Assembly: GCF_900155385.1 (NCBI RefSeq)
Contig: NZ_LT699744.1
Location: 916,012 to 980,011, forward strand
From: Vreelandella massiliensis
Lineage (GTDB): Bacteria; Pseudomonadota; Gammaproteobacteria; Pseudomonadales; Halomonadaceae
DNA length: 64,000 nt
Direction of reading: 5' to 3'
A program made the position numbers and the translations under genes. The notes under the pieces were generated by a model that worked only from the letters and a program-made list of their open reading frames with translations, was not told where the DNA came from and searched no databases. Positions 37,954 through 46,659 of this stretch are shown here, one piece after another. Position 1 is the stretch's first letter, and every line of letters starts with the position of its first letter.

Positions 37954-38628
37954 TTATGACACAGCAGGGCGCGGCTCAGCGTCGCGATGCCCTGTCCACA
38001 CCACTAAGCGGCGCGTTAACCATGCCAACAGCACGCCGTATAAGGGCAAGAAAAACAGCAGGCTAATGCCGAGTTTAATCACGTAATCCACCAGTGCTAT
38101 CTCCACCCAATTGGCCGCCATGAAAGGATCCGGGCTTTGATAAAACGCCGCCGAGAAAAACGCTAGCGTATCGGCGAAATTGCCCACAATGGTTGAACAT
38201 ACAGGCGCTACCCACCAGCTCCACTGGCGCAAGCGGTCAAATACTTGCACATCCAACAGTTGACCCAGCACGTAGGCTAAAAAGCTGGCAATGGCGATGC
38301 GGGCAACAAATAGGTTCACTTCACCGAGGCCGGCTAAACCCACATATTCGCCACGGGGAAAAATAACGGAAATCAGATACGAAATGACCAACGCAGGCAG
38401 CATGACACGCACAATAATGGCGCGAGCAGGCTCTTTACCAAAGAGCCGAACGGTTAAATCCGTGGCGAGAAAGATAAACGGAAAGCTGAAAGCTCCCCAG
38501 GTGGTATGCCAACCGAAAAGCGTAAACGGCAGCTGAACCAAGTAGTTACTCGCGGCGATGATGCCGATATGAAACGCTACCATTACGAGAAGGCAGCGAC
38601 GGTACTGAGCGTCGGTTAACGCGAACAT
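37954..38628 (-). CDS. Queuosine precursor transporter QueP (YhhQ family)
   Basis: The 224-residue inner-membrane protein belongs to the YhhQ/DUF165 family of preQ0/preQ1 transporters that salvage queuosine precursors for modification of tRNAs with GUN anticodons. About six hydrophobic segments are visible. Family motifs include the N-terminal region ending SNYLVQLPF, the FPFIFLATDLTVRLFGKEPAR motif, and NFADTLAFFSAAFY. The upstream leader was inspected for a preQ1 riboswitch without success; a TATAAT-like -10 element is on the minus strand at 38703-38708. No queuosine biosynthesis genes are adjacent. Confidence 0.92.
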   Translation of the reverse strand: MFALTDAQYRRCLLVMVAFHIGIIAASNYLVQLPFTLFGWHTTWGAFSFPFIFLATDLTVRLFGKEPARAIIVRVMLPALVISYLISVIFPRGEYVGLAGLGEVNLFVARIAIASFLAYVLGQLLDVQVFDRLRQWSWWVAPVCSTIVGNFADTLAFFSAAFYQSPDPFMAANWVEIALVDYVIKLGISLLFFLPLYGVLLAWLTRRLVVWTGHRDAEPRPAVS

Positions 38629-38788
38629 AGGTGGGGTATCCTTTTTGGTTAAGTGAAAGAGGGGTAAGGGAACCCTCTGCGCCCAAAACAGGCAGCGCGG
38701 GCATTATACGCACCTCTCTTTTGGATTCCACCTTTCGTAGAACCAAGGTTTTTATGTGGAATTGGCAAAGATTGAACGATAACGGTAT

Positions 38789-38817
38789 AAAAAAGCCGCC
38801 GAGAACATCGGCGGCTT
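38789..38817 (-). terminator. Rho-independent terminator of the propionyl-CoA synthetase gene
   Basis: A 10-bp stem, AAGCCGCCGA (38793-38802) with TCGGCGGCTT (38808-38817), is followed on the minus strand by a run of T residues. It lies 21 bp after the prpE-like stop. Confidence 0.9.
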
Positions 38818-38838
38818 CGTAGCGCATCAAAGCGGGCT

Positions 38839-40749
38839 TTATACCGGTGTAGCTTTATCCGACGCCCCAACCGCGCGATCACGCATAGCGCCGTGCACAT
38901 CCTCCAAGCTGGTAGGGTCGTCAATGGTCGATGGCACACCAAACTCTTTACCGTCGGCAATGTTGCGCAAAAGCTTACGCAAAATTTTACCGGAGCGCGT
39001 TTTAGGCAATCGGCTCACGACCAGTACCTGCTTGAAGCAAGCAATCGGGCCAATTTGATCGCGAACCCGTGCAATCAGCTCACTCTCCAGCGTGGCTTCG
39101 TCACCGTCAAAACCGTCTTTGGGGATCACCAGCCCAACCGGGAGCTGCCCTTTTAGCTCATCGTGAATACCAATCACCGCGCACTCCGCCACCGCAGGAT
39201 GGGCACCCACTACTTCCTCCATCTCACCGGTAGAGAGGCGATGCCCGGCAACGTTGATCACATCATCCGTGCGCCCCATGATGAAGAGGTAACCGTCTTC
39301 ATCGATGTAGCCACCATCACCGGTTAAGTAGTAACCAGGAAACGCTGCCATGTAGGCGCTATGGAAGCGCTGAGGATCGCCCCATACGCCGACCAAGCAG
39401 CCCGGCGGCATTGGCTGTTTAATCACCACGCTGCCCTGCTCCATGGGTCCCGTCTGTTCGCCGTCCCGGTCGAGAATTTGCACGTTAAAGCCCGGCACAG
39501 GCACGGTCGCCGAGCCGGCTTTGGTTGGCATCGGCTCAAGACCCGGTAGGTTAGCGGCGATGGGCCAGCCGGTTTCGGTTTGCCACCAGTGATCAATCAC
39601 CGGCACATCGAGCAGATCATCCAACCAGTGGAACGTGGGCGGATCGAGTCGCTCCCCCGCCAAATAGAGGTTTTTCAAACTGCTGATATCGTACTGTTCT
39701 AGCAGCTTGGCATCGGGATCTTCTTTTTTGATCGCCCTGAAGGCAGTCGGCGCGGTAAAGAAGCTTTTTACCCTATACTCTTCAATCAGCCGCCAGAAAG
39801 CGCCGGCATCCGGCGTTTTGACCGGTTTACCTTCGTACACCACCGTGGTGCAGCCGCGCAGCAGAGGCGCATAAACGATATAGGAGTGACCCACGACCCA
39901 GCCAACATCGGACGCGGAGAAGAACACATCGCCCGGCTCGACGTCGTAAATAACCTCCATCGAGTACGCCAGCGCGACGGCATAGCCGGCCGTATCCCGC
40001 ACCACTCCTTTGGGTTTACCCGTGGTGCCGGAGGTATAAAGCACGTAGAGCGGGTCGGTGCCCTTTACCGGGACGCAATCAGTGTAGGGTGCTTTTTCGA
40101 CCAGCGCTGCCCAATCGTGATCGCCTTCCTTTAGCTCTGCACGCTGCTCTTCACGCTGATAGACCACACACGCTTCAGGCTTGTGTTCGCTCTGCTCAAT
40201 CGCTTGGTCAATAATGGGTTTATAAGGCAGGACTTTATTCACTTCGACGCCGCAAGAGGCAGCGACCACGACTTTCGGTTTTGCATCATCAATGCGCACG
40301 GCCAGTTCGTGAGGCGCAAAGCCGCCAAACACCACCGAATGAATCGCTCCAAGGCGCGCGCAGGCATACATCGCCACTAGCGCTTCGGGAATCATGGGCA
40401 TATAGATGACCACACGATCGCCCTTCTCAACGCCAAGCTCTTGCAGGGCACCGGCAAAGTAAGCAACCCGATCACGCATTTCCGCAAAGGTAATGGTGGC
40501 TTTTTTATCGGTGACCGGCGAGTCCCAGTAGACCGCCGGCTGCTCGCCACGCCCTTGCTCCACGTGGTAGTCAAGTGCTGCGTGGCAAATGTTCATTTCA
40601 CCATCGTCGAACCAGCGCGCGTGCTGCTGGTCGTCGTAGGACAGAATCGTCGACGGCTGGGTAAACCATGGGATGCGCTTGGCTTGCTCCGCCCAGAACG
40701 CTTCCGGCTGCTGCGTTGCTTGCTGAAATTCTTGTTGATAACGGCTCAT
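38839..40749 (-). CDS. prpE: Propionyl-CoA synthetase (PrpE-like acyl-CoA synthetase)
   Basis: The 636-residue AMP-forming acyl-CoA synthetase activates propionate, and probably acetate, through an acyl-adenylate. It has the ACS N-terminal domain (FWAEQAKRIPWFTQP), the P-loop-like LYTSGTTGKPKGVVRD, DVGWVVGHSYIVYAPLLRG, HWWQTETGWPI and the C-terminal acylation/regulatory motif PKTRSGKILRKLLR, whose lysine is the usual Pat acetylation site. The ATG at 40749 gives the normal length; an upstream frame to 40824 is rejected. A divergent ArsR regulator lies across a 293-bp gap. No 2-methylcitrate-cycle genes are adjacent. Propionyl versus acetyl specificity is inferred from family resemblance. Confidence 0.88.
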   Translation of the reverse strand: MSRYQQEFQQATQQPEAFWAEQAKRIPWFTQPSTILSYDDQQHARWFDDGEMNICHAALDYHVEQGRGEQPAVYWDSPVTDKKATITFAEMRDRVAYFAGALQELGVEKGDRVVIYMPMIPEALVAMYACARLGAIHSVVFGGFAPHELAVRIDDAKPKVVVAASCGVEVNKVLPYKPIIDQAIEQSEHKPEACVVYQREEQRAELKEGDHDWAALVEKAPYTDCVPVKGTDPLYVLYTSGTTGKPKGVVRDTAGYAVALAYSMEVIYDVEPGDVFFSASDVGWVVGHSYIVYAPLLRGCTTVVYEGKPVKTPDAGAFWRLIEEYRVKSFFTAPTAFRAIKKEDPDAKLLEQYDISSLKNLYLAGERLDPPTFHWLDDLLDVPVIDHWWQTETGWPIAANLPGLEPMPTKAGSATVPVPGFNVQILDRDGEQTGPMEQGSVVIKQPMPPGCLVGVWGDPQRFHSAYMAAFPGYYLTGDGGYIDEDGYLFIMGRTDDVINVAGHRLSTGEMEEVVGAHPAVAECAVIGIHDELKGQLPVGLVIPKDGFDGDEATLESELIARVRDQIGPIACFKQVLVVSRLPKTRSGKILRKLLRNIADGKEFGVPSTIDDPTSLEDVHGAMRDRAVGASDKATPV

Positions 40750-40933
40750 AGGTGCCCTATCTGTCAGTGCTGGTCTACGGTGAAGGCGCCACATAAATGG
40801 CAGCGTTGATGTAATTGTTGACACTTTATAAAGGAAACGGGGAAAAAGCCGTCATACTATGGGCTAAATGGCGACTAAAGACGTACAAAATCACACACAT
40901 TGTCAACAAACATGCGTTTCACTACCATTGATT

Positions 40934-40995
40934 AACCGTTAACCAGCCGTTTGGACAAGGCTTGCTAAATTACCGAACATTACATAACCGTTAAC
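40934..40995. promoter_or_regulatory. Repeated AACCGTTAAC in the prpE-arsR intergenic region
   Basis: The 10-mer AACCGTTAAC occurs exactly twice, at 40934-40943 and 40986-40995, 52 bp apart, in the 293-bp AT-richer gap between the divergent acyl-CoA synthetase and ArsR genes. Each contains the palindrome GTTAAC. They may be operators for the ArsR protein or another regulator. No gene is seen in this gap. Confidence 0.55.
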
Positions 40996-41042
40996 ATAAG
41001 ACATAAAAGAGCGCGTTGTATCGCCTAGGCCAGGAGAATCCC

Positions 41043-41363
41043 ATGCCCCCTTCCCATAGCGCCGCCACTGATTTGCTGGCCCATAATGGCCGTGCCATTG
41101 AGCAGGCTACGTCGTTATTGAAAGCCATGGCGAATGAAAAAAGGCTGCAAATCGTGTGTCTACTGTTAGAGAAGGAGCTGTCGGTGACACAGATAAACCA
41201 GCAGTTAGCGCTGAGTCAGTCAGCGCTTTCGCAGCATCTTGCCATTTTACGCCGCGAGAACCTGGTCAATACGCGGCGTGAATCGCAAACCATTTACTAC
41301 TCGCTGACAAGCGACGGAGCAAAAGCCATTGTCGAAACACTAGCGACAAGGTTTTGCCGCTAG
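41043..41363 (+). CDS. ArsR-family repressor with BigR/SqrR-type cysteine pair
   Basis: The 106-residue winged-helix repressor has the ArsR recognition region VTQINQQLALSQSALSQHLAILRREN, followed by the wing RRESQTIYYSL. It lacks the metal-binding ELCVCDL motif of true ArsR. It does have two cysteines, C39 (LQIVCLLL) and C105 (three residues from the C-terminus in RFCR), 66 residues apart. This is the same spacing as the thiol pair of BigR and SqrR, which form a tetrasulfide bridge on exposure to reactive sulfur species and release DNA. Persulfide sensing is therefore likely. The ATG at 41043 has GGAG seven bases upstream. Confidence 0.85.
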   Translation: MPPSHSAATDLLAHNGRAIEQATSLLKAMANEKRLQIVCLLLEKELSVTQINQQLALSQSALSQHLAILRRENLVNTRRESQTIYYSLTSDGAKAIVETLATRFCR

Positions 41364-41395
41364 TGGCTACGTTTCATTCAGGCCTGTCATACCGC

Positions 41396-42439
41396 TTATT
41401 GCTTGTACCAGCGTGATGCTTCCAACACGCCCAGCGTTTTTACACCCGCCCGCTCAATGCCATGGGAGACCGCTTGCCCTAGCTTTCGGCTTAAGGTTTG
41501 CGGCGGCTCCAACGCAACGCTCATTACCTTAGCCTTCTGCATCCGCTCAAATAGGTAAGCTTCACTGGTTTGCACGCTGTCGATCAGTTTGAGTTCTACC
41601 GCTTCACTGCCGTACCAGATCTCTCCGGTCGCGAGAGTATCAATATCCATTTGCGGACGACGCTCGGCCACATGCGCTTTAAAAAGCCGGTGCGTATTTT
41701 CCAGGTCATCCATAAATTTCTCGCGCCCTTCCTCGGTGTTTTCGCCCAACACGGTCAATGTGCGCTTGTACTTGCCCGCGGTTAAAAGCTCGACATCGAT
41801 ATCATGGCGCTTCAGTAGCCGATGGATATTGGGCACTTGCGCGACCACGCCAATCGAGCCGATCACGGCGAAAGGCGCCGCTTTAATATGGGTGGCGCTG
41901 CACGCCATCAGGTAGCCGCCGCTTGCCGCCACCTTATCGATACATACCGTGGTCTTTAGACCCGCGTCTCTCAATCGATCGACCTGAGCGGCCGCCAGCC
42001 CGTATGCATGCACGAGCCCACCTCCCGACTCCAAGCGCACCACGACTTCATCGTTGGCCTCTGCCACATCGATAATCGCAGAGACTTCCTCGGCAAAGTG
42101 CTCGGTCGCGGAGGCTCTGATATCGCCATGAAAATCCAGCACCCAGACGCGCTGATGATCGCCCTCGTCACTCTTTTTTGACGCGTTTTTTTCCCGCGTT
42201 TTATCGTCCCGGCGAAAAGCCTTCATGAGTTTTTTGCGTTGATTCGGCGCGGAGGCGGCCATTTTCAACCGCCGCCGACGGTAGCGGCGCTGATCATTCA
42301 GTGTATCAATGCGCAGCGTGAAGGCTTGATCCGCCCCCTCTTTCGCCCGCATCACCAGCACCACAGCGATACCGATTAATCCCACCACCACTAACGTTTG
42401 GAGCAAAAAGGTTCCTTGCTCGATTATCCACTCGCTCAC
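41396..42439 (-). CDS. sohB: Inner-membrane protease SohB (S49 family)
   Basis: The 347-residue S49 peptidase is anchored by one N-terminal helix (about residues 12-30) and has a basic linker (YRRRRLKMAASAPNQRKKLMK). The protease domain shows the Ser/Lys dyad of the family: serine in DKVAASGGYLMAC and lysine in AGKYKRTLTVLG. LDFHGDIRASATEHFAEEVSAII marks the start of the domain. SohB degrades or processes membrane and periplasmic proteins; multicopy sohB suppresses loss of DegP in E. coli. It is monocistronic, convergent with the ArsR gene. Confidence 0.93.
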   Translation of the reverse strand: MSEWIIEQGTFLLQTLVVVGLIGIAVVLVMRAKEGADQAFTLRIDTLNDQRRYRRRRLKMAASAPNQRKKLMKAFRRDDKTREKNASKKSDEGDHQRVWVLDFHGDIRASATEHFAEEVSAIIDVAEANDEVVVRLESGGGLVHAYGLAAAQVDRLRDAGLKTTVCIDKVAASGGYLMACSATHIKAAPFAVIGSIGVVAQVPNIHRLLKRHDIDVELLTAGKYKRTLTVLGENTEEGREKFMDDLENTHRLFKAHVAERRPQMDIDTLATGEIWYGSEAVELKLIDSVQTSEAYLFERMQKAKVMSVALEPPQTLSRKLGQAVSHGIERAGVKTLGVLEASRWYKQ

Positions 42440-42572
42440 AGGCTATCTCCTCATTGAGTCATGGCCACTATTTTATGACCTTTCTTAAGCTGGAGGTGAT
42501 CCACACTTGATTAAAACATATGTTTGAAATACCCTCATCATCAGCGACTCTACATCAAAGGATGCACTACCC

Positions 42573-42884
42573 ATGTCATCAACCACGCTAGAAAAGCTAA
42601 AAAGCCGGTTTAACCCCGAAGCGGCAAAAGGCATGAACGAGGTTTTTCAGTTTCACTTTTCCGATGCCGGTGATTACTACTTGCATATCGACGACGGCAA
42701 TCTCGATATTCAGGAAGGTGAACACGATGACCCTTCGGTCAGCCTAAGCCTGACCACCGACACGCTCAAAGGCATCATGAGCGGTGAGATTAACGGTATG
42801 ACGGCATTTATGACGGGTAAGCTCAAAGCCACGGGCAACGTCATGCTCGCTACCAAGCTGACATCGCTCTTCCCTAGCCGCTAA
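42573..42884 (+). CDS. SCP2 sterol-binding-domain protein
   Basis: The 103-residue protein is a stand-alone SCP2 domain (FQFHFSDAGDYYLHIDDGNLDIQEGEHDDPSVSLSLTTDTLKGIMSGEINGMTAFMTGKLKATGNVMLATKL). Such domains bind hydrophobic molecules such as fatty acids, quinones or isoprenoids. Small bacterial versions have no established role. It is a single gene, divergent from sohB, with its own terminator at 42922. Confidence 0.9.
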   Translation: MSSTTLEKLKSRFNPEAAKGMNEVFQFHFSDAGDYYLHIDDGNLDIQEGEHDDPSVSLSLTTDTLKGIMSGEINGMTAFMTGKLKATGNVMLATKLTSLFPSR

Positions 42885-42921
42885 ACCTGACGCCCAAGTC
42901 GGGCCATCCCCTAGCGAACTC

Positions 42922-42955
42922 ACGGCGCCGAGAGAGCCTAAACGGGCGCCGTTTT
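42922..42955 (+). terminator. Rho-independent terminator of the SCP2 gene
   Basis: An 8-bp stem, ACGGCGCC (42922-42929) with GGCGCCGT (42945-42952), has a 15-base loop and is followed by a TTTT run. It lies between the SCP2 gene and the convergent nudC. Confidence 0.75.
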
Positions 42956-42975
42956 CCAGCTACTTGTGCCTATGC

Positions 42976-43761
42976 TTATTGCTGCCACTTTTCAAGATGC
43001 ACTTCGATAAGCTCGCGGGAGATGGAGTACGGTGGCGGTAAGGCGGGAAGCTTACGCGGCGAGAACCAGGCGGCATCCGCGATTTCAACGCCATCAATGC
43101 GGATGCGCTTGGTGGTCGCTTCGGCAAAAAACCCCAGCATCAACGAATGGGGAAAAGGCCACGCCTGGCTCTGATAGTAGCGCAGCTGATCAATATGCAC
43201 GCCGACCTCTTCAAATACCTCGCGGTGAACGGCCTCTTCGGCCGATTCGCCGGGCTCGATAAAGCCCGCAAGGGTGGAGTAACGCCCCGGTGGAAAACGC
43301 GGGCTGCGTGCCAACAACAACGACTCACCACAAGTCACCAGCGTGATAATACACGGCGAAATACGCGGATAATTGCGATGGCCGCAGGCGTGGCAGTGCA
43401 TGGCAAACTCGGCTTCAAGCCGGGTGGCGTGCGCACCACAGCGGCCGCAGAAGCGGTGATTCTCTAACCACGCCCCCACCTGAAGAGCGGTTGAAAGCAA
43501 ACTAAACCACCGGCTGGGTAGCTCGGCCATCCACTGTCGACCGTCGATCCACCCCTCTTCCGGCCGCGTAACTACTTTGAGCGCCACCGGCTCGTCATCC
43601 CAGTAGCAAAGTGGCTGCATGCTGGCATCCCAAGGTTGCCAAGGCTGTAGCGGTGTATGTGGCTCACCGTGAGTGGGTAAAACAGCGGGCGCCAGCTTGC
43701 TCTTGGCTAACACGATAACGCGACCGGCACTTTCCTGCGTGGGGATATCGCGTTTAAGCAT
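42976..43761 (-). CDS. nudC: NAD(+) diphosphatase / NAD-capped RNA decapping enzyme NudC
   Basis: NudC hydrolyses NAD(H) to NMN and AMP and removes NAD caps from RNA. The 261-residue protein has a zinc ribbon with four cysteines (RFCGRCGAH and MHCHACGHRNYPR), the Nudix box in GFIEPGESAEEAVHREVFEEVG, and the NudC-specific SQAWPFPHSLMLGFFAE. The start at 43761 was preferred because GAGG lies six to eight bases before it; the ATG six bases upstream sits on that site. It overlaps the 3' end of dnaQ by eight bases, so it is the last gene of an rnhA-dnaQ-nudC run. Confidence 0.94.
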   Translation of the reverse strand: MLKRDIPTQESAGRVIVLAKSKLAPAVLPTHGEPHTPLQPWQPWDASMQPLCYWDDEPVALKVVTRPEEGWIDGRQWMAELPSRWFSLLSTALQVGAWLENHRFCGRCGAHATRLEAEFAMHCHACGHRNYPRISPCIITLVTCGESLLLARSPRFPPGRYSTLAGFIEPGESAEEAVHREVFEEVGVHIDQLRYYQSQAWPFPHSLMLGFFAEATTKRIRIDGVEIADAAWFSPRKLPALPPPYSISRELIEVHLEKWQQ

Positions 43762-44482
43762 GGGCATCCTCAGGCCAACGCAGTTGGTGCGCTTCGCACT
43801 TGGCGATGTGGGCTTTTTGCTCCGCCTCGCTTGGGCGGATAACGCGCAACTGCCCCGGCGTTAGCGCTAAACGCTGAATGGAAAGACCTTGGTGAGCCCC
43901 ACTGCTTTCATCGCTATGTTGGCTGCCTGAATCCAGCGTGAGCGCGGTTTGCCCCCCGGTCATCGAGAGATAAACCTCGGCTAGAATCTCGGCATCCAGC
44001 AACGCCCCGTGCAGAACGCGATGACCGTTATCGATATCGTAGCGTTTGCACAACGCATCAAGGTTGTTGCGCTGGCCAGGATGTTTCTGCCGCGCCATGT
44101 CCAGGGTATCGAGAATGCCGCAGTAATCAGCTACCGGGCCGAGCACCGGTGAGCCACGCTTCTGGTTGAGCATGGCAAGCTCGTGATCGATAAAGCCGAC
44201 GTCAAACGCCGCGTTATGAATCACAAGCTCCGCCCCTTGGATAAACTCCCAAAACGCATCGGCCACTTCGGCAAAGACCGGCTCGTTAGCCACGCGCTCA
44301 TCATCAATGCCGTGGACGGCCACCACCTCGGCATCGATGTGCCGCTCTGGGTTAATATATTGGTGGTAAGTTCGCCCGGTAAAGCGGCGATTCACCATCT
44401 CAATCGCACCGATCTCGACCAACCGATGCCCTTGTTTGGGGTCGATACCCGTTGTCTCAGTATCGAGCACTATTTGGCGCAT
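43754..44482 (-). CDS. dnaQ: DNA polymerase III epsilon subunit DnaQ
   Basis: This is the 3'-5' proofreading exonuclease of the replicative polymerase. The 242-residue protein has the DEDDh motifs VLDTETTGIDP, IHNAAFDVGFIDHEL and HGALLDAEILAEVYL, then a tail that binds the alpha subunit. The start shares a base with the rnhA stop, and nudC overlaps its 3' end, so the three genes are co-transcribed leftwards. In E. coli rnhA and dnaQ are adjacent but divergent; here they are on one strand, the arrangement common in Pseudomonas and Halomonas. Confidence 0.97.
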   Translation of the reverse strand: MRQIVLDTETTGIDPKQGHRLVEIGAIEMVNRRFTGRTYHQYINPERHIDAEVVAVHGIDDERVANEPVFAEVADAFWEFIQGAELVIHNAAFDVGFIDHELAMLNQKRGSPVLGPVADYCGILDTLDMARQKHPGQRNNLDALCKRYDIDNGHRVLHGALLDAEILAEVYLSMTGGQTALTLDSGSQHSDESSGAHQGLSIQRLALTPGQLRVIRPSEAEQKAHIAKCEAHQLRWPEDAHA

Positions 44483-44952
44483 CAGGCTCTCCTTTCAATG
44501 TGCTCGTCAATGGCGGTATTGGCGAGCGCATCCGCTTTCTCATTACCCGGATGCCCGCTGTGACCTTTCACCCAGTGCCACTGGATTTGGTGACGCTGGG
44601 TTTCTTCGTGCAGTGCCTGCCACAGCTCGGCATTTTTCACCGGCTGTTTGGCGGCGGTTTTCCAGCCGCGCTTTAACCAATTATGAATCCACTGCGTGAT
44701 CCCTTGGCGCACGTACTGCGAATCGGTCCACAGTGCCACCTCGCAGGACTGATTCAGCGTGCGCAGTGCCATAATGGCGGCCATGAGTTCCATGCGGTTA
44801 TTGGTGGTTAGCGTTTCGTAGCCATACAGCGTTTTTTCATGCTGCCCGCTTTGTAACACCACGCCCCACCCGCCAGGACCCGGGTTCCCTCGGCAAGCGC
44901 CATCGGTGTACACCGTCACATGCGGCCGGCGCTGCTCTGCTTCGTTACTCAA
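44482..44952 (-). CDS. rnhA: Ribonuclease HI
   Basis: RNase HI cuts the RNA strand of RNA-DNA hybrids, removing R-loops and primers. The 156-residue product has all four catalytic acidic residues: D in [13 protein letters not shown] in [10 protein letters not shown] in [12 protein letters not shown] and D in [13 protein letters not shown]. The basic handle region [20 protein letters not shown] is also present. It starts a run with dnaQ and nudC and lies 74 bp downstream of the methyltransferase gene on the same strand. Confidence 0.97.
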   Translation of the reverse strand: MSNEAEQRRPHVTVYTDGACRGNPGPGGWGVVLQSGQHEKTLYGYETLTTNNRMELMAAIMALRTLNQSCEVALWTDSQYVRQGITQWIHNWLKRGWKTAAKQPVKNAELWQALHEETQRHQIQWHWVKGHSGHPGNEKADALANTAIDEHIERRA

Positions 44953-45026
44953 CGCTTGGTTTCCTCGTCGTGATTACCCGGCTTGTACCGGGACTTTTTG
45001 TGCTGATCCGGCTTTTGACCGACACG

Positions 45027-45797
45027 CTACGCTGCCGAACTGTTACCGCGCGCAAGCCCCAGTGAGTGCGATGCAGTGCTGGGCGTCGCGCCAAATTTTA
45101 CCCGCTGAGACGGGGATTGGGGTTGCTTACGCTGGGCTTGAAGCACATAACTCTCGCCGACCGGCACATTGAGTCGTCGCCCCCACGCTTCCAATACTTC
45201 ACGACAACGTGGCTTTTTTGTCGAACAAAAAAGAGGGCAGTGAAAGCCGCAATAGTCTACGCGCTCCACGGTAAAGTCGACAAATGCCAGCCATTCAGTC
45301 AGGCGTGATACCGGGTGGCGTTGCGTGTGGCTCCCACTTTTGCCCCAGCGACCCGGTACAAACCGCCGTGTAAGGTGATGAACGCTGAGCGGGTTAAAGC
45401 CAAAAATGATCAAAATACCGTGGTCCGCCGTCACCCTTGCGGCTTCGTGCAGGGTTTGCTCTGCGTTTGGTAGATGCTCTAACCAGTGGTGAATAATAGT
45501 CATTTCCAAACAAGCATCCGGCAGCGCCAGCTCGCTCGGCGGGCAGATAAGGCTCGTCGGCCGCTGCGCTTGGTCGCGCGTGGGCACCCACTCAATCGTA
45601 TGCGACGCGGCGCTCCCATCCAGCAACGCGGGGCTCATGCTCATCTCCAGGCAGTGCCCTCTGCTGTGCTCTTCAGCCACCGGGCCAAGGCAAGCACGCT
45701 GTGCGTCATTCAACGCTTTACCGGCACTAGACGTCCAAAAGCGCTGGCTCCGTACGAGCCGCTCCTTTAGTGCATCAGCCGTGGGGGAATTTGACAT
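45027..45797 (-). CDS. Class I SAM-dependent methyltransferase-like protein (YafS position)
   Basis: The 256-residue protein resembles the methyltransferase found between gloB and rnhA (yafS in E. coli). A Rossmann-like core carries SELALPDACLEMTIIHHWLEHLPNAEQTLHEAARVTADHGILIIFGFNPLS. The usual glycine-rich SAM motif I is poorly recognisable (HCLEMSMSPALL), which may indicate a diverged cofactor site. The C-terminus is a basic, Ser/Gln-rich tail. Substrate unknown. The ATG at 45797 has GGAGG 12 bases upstream, and a longer frame reaches into the divergent gloB promoter region. Confidence 0.82.
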   Translation of the reverse strand: MSNSPTADALKERLVRSQRFWTSSAGKALNDAQRACLGPVAEEHSRGHCLEMSMSPALLDGSAASHTIEWVPTRDQAQRPTSLICPPSELALPDACLEMTIIHHWLEHLPNAEQTLHEAARVTADHGILIIFGFNPLSVHHLTRRFVPGRWGKSGSHTQRHPVSRLTEWLAFVDFTVERVDYCGFHCPLFCSTKKPRCREVLEAWGRRLNVPVGESYVLQAQRKQPQSPSQRVKFGATPSTASHSLGLARGNSSAA

Positions 45798-45865
45798 AAA
45801 CAGCGTGTACCTCCAAAGTAACGGCTTTTTGACGTCGTCAATACCCAGATCTAAAGGATCCTCGC

Positions 45866-46633
45866 ATGCTGAGCGTGACACCCATTCCCGCCTTAAGCGA
45901 CAACTATATTTGGTTGCTACGACAAGATGCCAGCCCCAGCGTTTGCGTCGTGGATCCCGGTGAAGCGGCCCCGGTGATCGAGCTCTTAGAGCGCGAATCG
46001 CTGACCCTGGAAGCCGTATTGATCACCCATCATCACCCTGACCATACGGACGGACTTGATCAACTGATCAAGCGCTACTCTCCCCGTGTGATTGGCCCCG
46101 ACAATCCGTCGATCAAAGGGATCAGCGAGCCGGTAGGCGAAGGGGACGAGATCCGCGTCATGGGGCGTTTGTTTGACGTCATGGCAACGCCGGGGCATAC
46201 CCTAGACCATATTAGTTTTTTCACCGCAGGGATACCGCCGCTGCTTTTTTGTGGCGATACCCTCTTTTGCGCTGGCTGCGGTCGCCTGTTTGAAGGCACG
46301 CCCGAGCAGATGCACGCCTCGCTTAAACGCCTTGCCGCCCTGCCCGAAGATACGCTTGTCTTTGCCGGGCATGAGTATACCCAGGCCAATTTACGCTTTG
46401 CGCGTGAAGCCGACCCGGAAAACGAAGAGGTCAAGCACGCACTTCAGGAGTGCGAAAAAGCGCGTGCGCTGGAGCGACCCACGCTACCTAGCACGATAGG
46501 ACGCGAGCTGAACATCAACCCTTATTTGCGCGTAAGCACCTCAAGTGTGCGCCAAGCAGCAAGCAACGAAGGGTCAGCCGATGATGACCTCGCAACGTTT
46601 ACCACTCTGCGCGAGTGGAAAAACCGTTTTTAG
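45866..46633 (+). CDS. gloB: Hydroxyacylglutathione hydrolase (glyoxalase II) GloB
   Basis: GloB hydrolyses S-lactoylglutathione to lactate and glutathione, the last step of methylglyoxal detoxification. The 255-residue metallo-beta-lactamase-fold protein has the metal-binding ITHHHPDHTDG, further ligands in TPGHTLDHISFF, FCGDTLFCAGCGRLFEG and FAGHEYTQAN, and the C-terminal glutathione-binding part. It starts MLSVTPIPALSDNYIWLL and is divergent from the methyltransferase gene, matching the E. coli gloB-yafS layout. The downstream transglycosylase ATG lies 27 bp after the stop. Confidence 0.96.
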   Translation: MLSVTPIPALSDNYIWLLRQDASPSVCVVDPGEAAPVIELLERESLTLEAVLITHHHPDHTDGLDQLIKRYSPRVIGPDNPSIKGISEPVGEGDEIRVMGRLFDVMATPGHTLDHISFFTAGIPPLLFCGDTLFCAGCGRLFEGTPEQMHASLKRLAALPEDTLVFAGHEYTQANLRFAREADPENEEVKHALQECEKARALERPTLPSTIGRELNINPYLRVSTSSVRQAASNEGSADDDLATFTTLREWKNRF

Positions 46634-46659
46634 TCAACTATCGAAGACTCACAACGCTT

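Noticed and set aside
38629..38760. preQ1 riboswitch upstream of the queuosine precursor transporter
   Set aside because: The leader contains a GAGGG/CCCTC-like fold and a TATAAT element but not the preQ1 aptamer core.
46615..46659. GTG start for the MltD-like protein inside gloB
   Set aside because: It would place 15 extra residues ahead of a normal signal peptide; the ATG at 46660 puts the basic residues directly before the hydrophobic core.
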